This document shows positions 8,497-14,073 of a DNA stretch of 25,278 nt, one piece after another. The notes beneath the pieces are model-generated. The model saw only the letters and a program-made list of their open reading frames with translations, had not been told where the DNA came from and ran no database searches. Both the position numbers and the translations under genes were made by a program. The stretch's first letter is position 1. Every line of letters starts with the position of its first letter. The stretch is from an uncultured Bacilli bacterium (GTDB taxonomy: Bacteria > Bacillota_I > Bacilli_A > RFN20 > CAG-288), in contig CAKVBX010000025.1 of the NCBI GenBank assembly GCA_934725685.1, forward strand, positions 1 to 25,278, read 5' to 3'.

Positions 8497-9547
8497 ATGG
8501 ATTAGGAAGCAGCCGAGAAGAAGTCAGGCAAAAAGAAATATATATTTAGTCTGATGTTTCTTGTTATACTCTTTATCATAACAACGGTTATTCCTTTCTG
8601 GAAATATATATTAAGCGATTTGGTACTTGCTATCGGAAGTGTCAATAAATGGTGTCTTCTTATCGGGATTGTGATGGTTCTCATCTTTCTCTTCTTCGAA
8701 GGCGCTATAATGAAGAAAAGCTTCCATTCGATGAACAGGAAGTCATCTATGCGAGACGTTCTTTCTATTCTGCCATCTACTACTATTTTTGTTCCCTCAC
8801 CCCATCGGCAAGCGGCGGTCAGCCGATTTTCGCCCACTACATGAATAAGGACTGCATCTCCATTTTCACCCCTCTTTGACCCTCTTTATCAAAGCTGCCT
8901 TTTTTTAACCCGTTCTGCTTGTCTACTCCATCTTCCCTCACATCTTTTCTCATATTTTCATCTTCCCGCATTCGCTCATTGCGATCCTTTTCATCAGTTT
9001 CCTCATCAATGTCGGACTGATTTATCTTTGTTTCCTTGCCTCCTTTCGAAGAGACAAAGCGGAATCTACCGGTTAAAATGATTTTCCTTTTAGGCAAGTG
9101 GAAGTCAAAGAAGACATCATTGGGAAAACTCGGAATATCCCTTCACAAAATGGTCGAGTACGAAGAAGGGACCCTCCTCATCCGTAAAAATCCTGAAGAC
9201 TTTTGTCTCGCCTTGTTATATAATCTCCTGTAGAGATTTTAATTTTTTCGGTTCTTTACTTCATTTATCTCTTTTTTTCTTTTTATTTATCCTGGAATCT
9301 CTGGATATTCTTTCCCTGAGCTTTTCTCCATTTAGATTCTCGTTGTAATCTGTGTGGATTCCTTGCCTCTCCCGGGAGGTGTCGGAATCCCGGAATGCCT
9401 TTGTTTCCTCTTGCTTTCCCCTTTTTGTCAAAGGACCGGACCAATTTCGTCAGCAGTCCCCTGCTCGTGACAAGAATCATGAACTTCTATATTCCTCCCA
9501 TCATCACCATCATCCTTCAGATTCGTTGGATGCAAAAACATAACTAA
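8497..9547 (+). pseudogene. decayed flippase-like protein (LPG_synthase_TM / UPF0104)
   Basis: Pieces of a full-length ~340-aa flippase-like protein can be read in order across several frames. The ATG at 8497 has GAAGGGAAG upstream, but codon 3 is TAG (8503-8505). The same frame then gives KKYIFSLMFLVILFI and an N-terminal helix. After a frameshift near 8700-8720 comes the family signature YYYFCSLTPSASGGQP (to 8825). Another frame gives LIAILFISFLINVGLIYL (within 8963-9050), and another LGKLGISLHKMVEYEEG with LLIRKNPE (9117-9230). The late motif PLPGGVGIPE is at 9366-9395, and the last helix YIPPIITIILQIRW ends at TAA 9545-9547. Losses are at least one nonsense mutation and several frameshifts. 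An intact paralogue is at 3991-5529. The position, in front of pssA in the same operon, suggests a former lipid-related role. Confidence 0.85.
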
Positions 9548-9562
9548 GGAGTGTTTTTCTTT

Positions 9563-10183
9563 ATGATCGGTTTCTATAACTATACCGTATGGCTTACCTA
9601 TCTCTCACTGATATCCGGAAGTCTCGGTATCTATTTTGCTCTCTCAGAGAATCCTCTGGCCGCCACCATCTGCTTAGGAATCAGCGGACTTCTCGATCTC
9701 TTCGACGGCAAGGTTGCCCGAACCAAGAAGGACAGGACAGAAGATCAGAAGAAATTCGGTATCCAGATTGACTCCTTGAGCGATCTCGTCTGCTTCGGCG
9801 TGCTTCCCTCCGCCATCGGCTATGCCTTAGGCATGCGCCAATGGTATTTTATCTTCGTCTTCGCCTTCTTCATTCTCGCCGGCATGATCAGACTCGCCTA
9901 CTTCAATGTCATGGAAGAACATCGTCAGGAAGAGGGCGGAAAACCTTATTTCTATGGTATGCCGATCACTTTTTCTTCCATGATTGTCCCTCTCTTCTTC
10001 ATCCTCTCCCGACTTATCCACGAAGGCTTCCCATATATCTATAGTACCCTGCTTATCGTGCTCGGTCTCTTCTTTCTCATCAAAGTGAAAGTGCCAAAAC
10101 CCAGTGCCAAAGTCAGCTTTATCTATTCCGGCATTCTCTTGGTGCTTTATGTTGTAGGATTCATTCTTTTATGCACCCGTTAG
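9563..10183 (+). CDS. pssA: CDP-diacylglycerol--serine O-phosphatidyltransferase
   Basis: The 206-aa membrane enzyme has the CDP-alcohol phosphatidyltransferase motif: D45-x2-D48-G49-x2-A52-R53, then G66, D70 and D74 (LLDLFDGKVARTK, then FGIQIDSLSD). The long gap before the Gly and the LxSxSDLVCFGVLPS-like stretch after it are usual for PssA-type serine transferases. It also has about six hydrophobic helices. It would make phosphatidylserine from CDP-diacylglycerol and serine. The start is the ATG at 9563 because AAGGAG (9546-9551) lies 11 nt upstream; an in-frame GTG at 9551 is inside that ribosome site. The neighbouring psd gene, which overlaps it by 13 bp, strongly supports the serine substrate. 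Confidence 0.92.
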   Translation: MIGFYNYTVWLTYLSLISGSLGIYFALSENPLAATICLGISGLLDLFDGKVARTKKDRTEDQKKFGIQIDSLSDLVCFGVLPSAIGYALGMRQWYFIFVFAFFILAGMIRLAYFNVMEEHRQEEGGKPYFYGMPITFSSMIVPLFFILSRLIHEGFPYIYSTLLIVLGLFFLIKVKVPKPSAKVSFIYSGILLVLYVVGFILLCTR

Positions 10184-11037
10184 AAATCAGAGAGCGAGAC
10201 GGAAGGAAAACTTTCGAGAAACCGCTTCTCAGTCAGCGGTTTCTTTACCATACCTTCCTAGGTAGAGCAATTTTATCCCTTCTCATCAAACCCCGTCTTT
10301 CCAAACGGATCGGTCATTATTTAGACAGCCCGAAAAGTGTCAGAAAGATCGATAAGTTCGTTAAAAAGAACCACATCGTGAAAGAGGACTACGATCTTTC
10401 TGACATCCATTCCTTCAACGATTTCTTTTCCCGGAAAATCAAGGACGGGAAACGTCCTATCGATCAAGATTCCTGCCATCTGATTTCCCCATGTGATAGT
10501 AAAGTTACTTACTATCCGATAGAAGATGGCCTCACACTTCCTATCAAAAATAGCATCTATCAGCTTTCCGACCTCGTGAACGATGAAAAGATTGTCTCAT
10601 CTTTTGAAGGAGGCAGTGTTTTAATTCTCCGTCTTTCGGTCGACGACTACCACCGGTACTGCTACCTCGATAACGGAACGAAAGAGAAGAATATCTTCCT
10701 TCCCGGTGTCCTTCACACCGTGAATCCGATTGCCAACGACCGCTATAAAATCTATGCGCTCAATCAAAGAGAGTATACCGTGCTTCACACGGAACATTTC
10801 TCTGATGTGATAGAAATCGAAGTCGGTGCCCTCCTTGTCGGAAAGATTGCAAACAACCAAGGGAAGGGAAGCTATCAGCGCGGGGAGGAAAAAGGAAAGT
10901 TCCTCTACGGAGGTTCGACAATCGTCCTCCTTCTGAACAGTAAAGTCCATATCGATGAGGACATCATCGAAAATTCAAAAGAAGGGGCAGAGACAAGAGT
11001 CCGTATGGGAGAAAAAATCGGTTATGTCGATGCATGA
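10171..11037 (+). CDS. psd: phosphatidylserine decarboxylase proenzyme
   Basis: The 288-aa protein is a class I-type phosphatidylserine decarboxylase. The self-cleavage motif is GGST (247-250), a variant of LGST; Ser249 would become the pyruvoyl group at the new alpha-chain N-terminus. Catalytic-triad partners are visible as D109 in SPCDSKV and H161 in DDYHRY, with a further His at 182 in LHTVNP. The product converts phosphatidylserine to phosphatidylethanolamine at the membrane. Its ATG lies 13 bp inside the end of pssA, and its own end overlaps the PAP2 gene by 14 bp, so the three genes are probably co-translated. N-terminal residues 1-70 are the usual variable region. Confidence 0.94.
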   Translation: MHPLEIRERDGRKTFEKPLLSQRFLYHTFLGRAILSLLIKPRLSKRIGHYLDSPKSVRKIDKFVKKNHIVKEDYDLSDIHSFNDFFSRKIKDGKRPIDQDSCHLISPCDSKVTYYPIEDGLTLPIKNSIYQLSDLVNDEKIVSSFEGGSVLILRLSVDDYHRYCYLDNGTKEKNIFLPGVLHTVNPIANDRYKIYALNQREYTVLHTEHFSDVIEIEVGALLVGKIANNQGKGSYQRGEEKGKFLYGGSTIVLLLNSKVHIDEDIIENSKEGAETRVRMGEKIGYVDA

Positions 11038-11773
11038 AAGACTCGAGCGCTTCCAACAGAGTAAAGTGGGTACGTTTCTAAGAGAGCATCACCTTTATGC
11101 CCTTCTCCTCACCGGAGTCTATTACGGATTCATGGCTGCCATCTATTTCTTCACAAGCCACGTCAATCAGAATGTCCACTACATCCACATGGAAATCGAC
11201 AGCCAGATTCCGTACATCAAATACTTCATCGTCCTTTACTATACTTACTACGTGATGCCAGAAATTCTCTTATGGCGTTTAGCCTATAAGGACAAAGATC
11301 GATTTCGGAGAATGATGGTTTCCTTCTTCCTTGTCGACATCATCGCCAACATCATTTTCCTCTGTTACAACGTCAAAATGGTAAGAGAGAGTTCGGTCGA
11401 CATCACGATGGGAATAAAGGACATCCACTCCTTCGACCAGGTCTTCGACTACCTTGTTGCCGTAATCTACCGTGCAGACAAGGAAGGCGTCTGCTGTTTT
11501 CCTTCTCTTCATGCCGCCCTCGGTACACTTTTGGTTCTCCTTCCCTTTGCTAAGGAAAAGGAAAAAAGACTCCATCCCGCTCTCACCGTCCTTGCCCTCA
11601 TTTCCGGTTTCGGCTGCATCCTAGCCACTGTCTTCATCAAACAGCACTATTTCATCGATGTCATCGCCGGCATCCTCCTCTCTCTTACCGTCTATCTCCT
11701 TGTCATCCTTCTCGACCGGGTTTATCGAAAACGAAAGCCGTGCCCAATCGATTATTCAGGAACTGAATTGTAG
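11024..11773 (+). CDS. PAP2-superfamily membrane phosphatase/phosphotransferase
   Basis: The 249-aa protein has about six membrane helices and PAP2 active-site motifs: the CCFPSLHAA segment with PSLH at 160-163, and the third motif ending IKQHYFIDVIAG with H208 and D212. The first motif (KxxxxxxRP) is not obvious, which fits the Aur1/inositol-phosphotransferase-like PAP2 subgroup better than plain PgpB. It likely removes or transfers a phosphate or phospho-head group on a lipid at the outer membrane face. The start is the ATG at 11024, with GGGAG about 12 nt upstream; a second ATG at 11030 is possible. It overlaps psd by 14 bp and ends in a terminator hairpin. Confidence 0.85.
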   Translation: MSMHERLERFQQSKVGTFLREHHLYALLLTGVYYGFMAAIYFFTSHVNQNVHYIHMEIDSQIPYIKYFIVLYYTYYVMPEILLWRLAYKDKDRFRRMMVSFFLVDIIANIIFLCYNVKMVRESSVDITMGIKDIHSFDQVFDYLVAVIYRADKEGVCCFPSLHAALGTLLVLLPFAKEKEKRLHPALTVLALISGFGCILATVFIKQHYFIDVIAGILLSLTVYLLVILLDRVYRKRKPCPIDYSGTEL

Positions 11774-11790
11774 ACAAATCAGTTCCTTTT
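11758..11790 (+). terminator. intrinsic terminator of the pssA-psd-PAP2 operon
   Basis: The stem AGGAACTGA (11758-11766) pairs with TCAGTTCCT (11779-11787); an inner TTG/CAA extension leaves a TAGA loop. The run TTTT-G-TTT follows. The hairpin begins inside the last codons and includes the stop codon of the PAP2 gene. Confidence 0.75.
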
Positions 11791-11852
11791 GTTTACAAAC
11801 AAAAAACTATTTCAACACTTTTTAGAATTTTATCTATTTCTACTCTTTCTTC

Positions 11853-11874
11853 AGCGCTTTTTTAGCGCTATACT
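11853..11874 (+). promoter_or_regulatory. putative -10 region with paired AGCGCT palindromes
   Basis: TATACT (11869-11874) is a good -10 box 31 bp before the ATG at 11906, but no strong -35 lies 17 nt upstream. Two copies of the self-complementary hexamer AGCGCT (11853-11858 and 11864-11869) flank a T-run and overlap the -10. They could be an operator, or form a small hairpin. This is inference from spacing only. Confidence 0.4.
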
Positions 11875-11905
11875 AAAGTGCATTTTAAACAGAAAGGGGT
11901 TACAT

Positions 11906-13288
11906 ATGTCTGATTTAAAACAGCGCATTTGTATTGTCGGCGGTGGTCCGGCCGGCACCTCCATGGCCATGTACCTGGAGAAAAAGGGCTATGACAACTA
12001 TGTCATCTATGAAAAGGGTGACCATGTCGGCGGCAAGGCTTTCTCCCCGCTCATGAAGGTCAAGAAGGTCGATGGTACGATCGAAGAGAGAACTATCGAA
12101 ATGGGTGCCGTCATGGGCTGCGATACGTATTTTGCCGTTCATGAATGCGAAGAGTTCGGCGGAACCACGCATCTCGATGGTCCGAAGATGGGTAGACGTT
12201 TCATGAATACCGATGGCACACCGATGAAGTCGAGCAAGCTCGCGCTCCTCAAGAAGCTCATCAAGCTCAACAAGCTCTCCCGCCGTCTGAAAAAGAAATA
12301 CAAAGGTTATGATGTCAACGGTCACAGAGGTGTCGCAGAAGGCCGCTATGAAGGTCTCTGCCCATCTCCGGAGCTTCGCTTAGCCCATATCGAAGGCAAG
12401 AACGAGAACCTGAAGGATCTCTGTATGCCGTTCAGCGAATTCCTCAAGAAGAACAAATGCACCGATGCCGAGCTCGTCTGGAAGGGACCGTTCACTTCCT
12501 TCGGCTACGGCTATTTCGATGAGATTCCTGCTGCCTATGTTCTGAAATATCTCGATGATTTCACTGTCCGTCAGTTCCTCAACACCGGTAAACTCTGGAC
12601 ATGGAAAAATGGCACCCAGTCCATCTGGGAAGGTGTCAATAGCCACCTCAAACATCCTGCCATCCTCCATTCCGAGATTACCCATGTCGAAAGAAGAGCC
12701 AACAAGGTCTATGTCACGATTAACAATGACAAGGTTGAGGAGTTCGATAAGCTCATCATCTGCACTCCGCTTGAGATGTTCCTCGATTACGGCGATCCGA
12801 CCGAGGAAGAGAAGGAACTCTTCTCCAAGATTGTCCACAAGGAATACTTCACCATGGCAGTCCGTACGGCCGAAGACAACAATCCGGACATCTCCTACTA
12901 CTTCTTCGACAATATGACGCCGGAGACGAGAGGCCATCTGATGGTCTTCTATCATAGATGGGACAATTCTGAAGTCGCCTGTCAGCCGCTTGTCACCTTC
13001 ACGCTCCGTAACCACGAAGGCATGGAGGATGTCCCCTTCGATGTCGCCAAGGAGACGACTCTCAACGATATGACCAAGTGCAAACTCCCTGTCGTCGAGA
13101 CCGAGAGAATCGACGATTGGTATTACTTCCCGCATGTCAGCTGCAAGGACTATGCCGACGGCTGGTATGACAAGGTCGAAGCCCTCCAGGGTCAGAAGAA
13201 CTGCTTCTTCGCCGGAGAAGTCATGGCTTTCGGCGATATGGAAGAAACTGTTGAATATTCGAAGGATTTAGTCAGAAGATTCTTCTGA
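11906..13288 (+). CDS. FAD-dependent polyenoic fatty acid isomerase-like flavoprotein
   Basis: The 460-aa protein has an N-terminal FAD-binding Rossmann motif, RICIVGGGPAGTSMAMYLEK (residues 7-26), followed by YEKGDHVGGKAFSP, the usual amine-oxidase-type layout. From memory it resembles the Propionibacterium (Cutibacterium) acnes polyenoic fatty acid isomerase along nearly its whole length. Matching stretches are KYKGYDVNGH, FGYGYFDEIPAAYVLKYLD, LWTWKNGTQSIWE, PLEMFLDYGD, HLMVFYHRWD, WYYFPHVSCKDYADGWYDKV, and the C-terminal FFAGEVMAFGDMEE with YSKDLVRRFF. It is about 35 residues longer, mostly in a Lys-rich insertion near 120-180. That enzyme moves double bonds of linoleate to make conjugated linoleic acid. 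The start at 11906 has AAAGGGG 8 nt upstream. It is a single-gene unit with its own terminator. Substrate is inferred, not shown. Confidence 0.82.
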   Translation: MSDLKQRICIVGGGPAGTSMAMYLEKKGYDNYVIYEKGDHVGGKAFSPLMKVKKVDGTIEERTIEMGAVMGCDTYFAVHECEEFGGTTHLDGPKMGRRFMNTDGTPMKSSKLALLKKLIKLNKLSRRLKKKYKGYDVNGHRGVAEGRYEGLCPSPELRLAHIEGKNENLKDLCMPFSEFLKKNKCTDAELVWKGPFTSFGYGYFDEIPAAYVLKYLDDFTVRQFLNTGKLWTWKNGTQSIWEGVNSHLKHPAILHSEITHVERRANKVYVTINNDKVEEFDKLIICTPLEMFLDYGDPTEEEKELFSKIVHKEYFTMAVRTAEDNNPDISYYFFDNMTPETRGHLMVFYHRWDNSEVACQPLVTFTLRNHEGMEDVPFDVAKETTLNDMTKCKLPVVETERIDDWYYFPHVSCKDYADGWYDKVEALQGQKNCFFAGEVMAFGDMEETVEYSKDLVRRFF

Positions 13289-13305
13289 ATTTTTGTCTAA
13301 TAAAA

Positions 13306-13344
13306 AGAGAAAAGGGGGATTTTTCCCTCTTTTCTCTATTTTTT
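13306..13344 (+). terminator. intrinsic terminator after the isomerase-like gene
   Basis: AGAGAAAAGGGGGA (13306-13319) pairs with TCCCTCTTTTCTCT (13324-13337), a 14-bp stem with one G-U pair and a 4-nt loop, followed by ATTTTTT. Confidence 0.85.
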
Positions 13345-13371
13345 GCTCAAAAGAACTGATAAAATTATAAA
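13343..13371 (+). promoter_or_regulatory. promoter of the hypB operon
   Basis: TTGCTC (13343-13348), a 17-nt spacer and TATAAA (13366-13371) lie 27 bp before the hypB ATG at 13399. The -35 box directly abuts the preceding terminator's T-run, giving a very compact junction. Confidence 0.6.
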
Positions 13372-13398
13372 GCAAAGAAGAAACATTTATTTTTAATT

Positions 13399-14070
13399 AT
13401 GGGAATCAAAGTCATCGAACTGAAGAAAAGCATTTTTGAAGACAACGACAGACGGGCCGATGTTCTCCGCAGGGAGCTTCACAATAAGGGCGTCTATCTT
13501 GTCAATGTGATGTCCTCTCCGGGTGCCGGAAAGACGACGACCCTCACCGCCCTCATCAACAGGATGAAGGAAACGTATCGGATCGGAGTCATGGAAGCCG
13601 ACATCGACGGAGACTGCGACACCGACCGCATCATCAAGGATACCGGTGTCCGGGCCATCCAGCTTCACACCGATGGCATGTGCCATCTCGACAGCGGCAT
13701 GACAAGGACAGGGTTGGAGGGAGTCGACATCTCTTCACTCGATCTCATCTTCCTAGAGAATGTCGGAAATCTCGTCTGCCCCGCCGAGTTCGATACCGGC
13801 GCCCATCTGAATGCCGTTCTCCTCTCCATTCCGGAGGGAGATGACAAGCCGTTAAAATACCCTCTCATGTTTGAAAAGGCCGATGTCGTCATCGTCACGA
13901 AGATCGATACCCTTCCGTACTTCGACTTCGACATGGACCGTTTCACTTCTTATATACGTCTTCGTAATAAGGACTGCCGGATTATTTCTGTCTCCGGCAA
14001 GACAGGAGAAGGAATCGATACGCTGAAGTGTTGGTTAGAGGAAAAAATCAAGGATTGGAGGAAAAACTGA
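13399..14070 (+). CDS. hypB: HypB-type nickel-insertion GTPase
   Basis: The 223-aa SIMIBI-class GTPase has the P-loop SSPGAGKT (39-46), the metal-binding loop with C95-H96 in DGMCHLDS, the conserved ENVGNLVCP (120-128) and the guanine-specificity motif TKID (167-170). HypB works with HypA to deliver nickel to [NiFe]-hydrogenase precursors. The His-rich N-terminus and CxxCGC motif of some HypB proteins are absent; the protein starts MGIKVIELKKSIFEDN. No strong ribosome site is visible before the ATG. The following Fe-S flavoprotein gene starts 3 bp after the stop, and hypA is the third gene of the unit. No hydrogenase or hypCDEF genes are in this window. Confidence 0.93.
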   Translation: MGIKVIELKKSIFEDNDRRADVLRRELHNKGVYLVNVMSSPGAGKTTTLTALINRMKETYRIGVMEADIDGDCDTDRIIKDTGVRAIQLHTDGMCHLDSGMTRTGLEGVDISSLDLIFLENVGNLVCPAEFDTGAHLNAVLLSIPEGDDKPLKYPLMFEKADVVIVTKIDTLPYFDFDMDRFTSYIRLRNKDCRIISVSGKTGEGIDTLKCWLEEKIKDWRKN

Positions 14071-14073
14071 TTT

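Noticed and set aside
8837..9097. 86-codon minus-strand frame rich in Asp, Glu and Lys inside the pseudogene region
   Set aside because: It is the antisense of hydrophobic membrane-helix remnants of the flippase relic, which explains its charge; no independent support.
12380..13135. 251-codon minus-strand frame opposite the isomerase-like gene
   Set aside because: The plus frame has strong family motifs throughout; the opposite frame has none.
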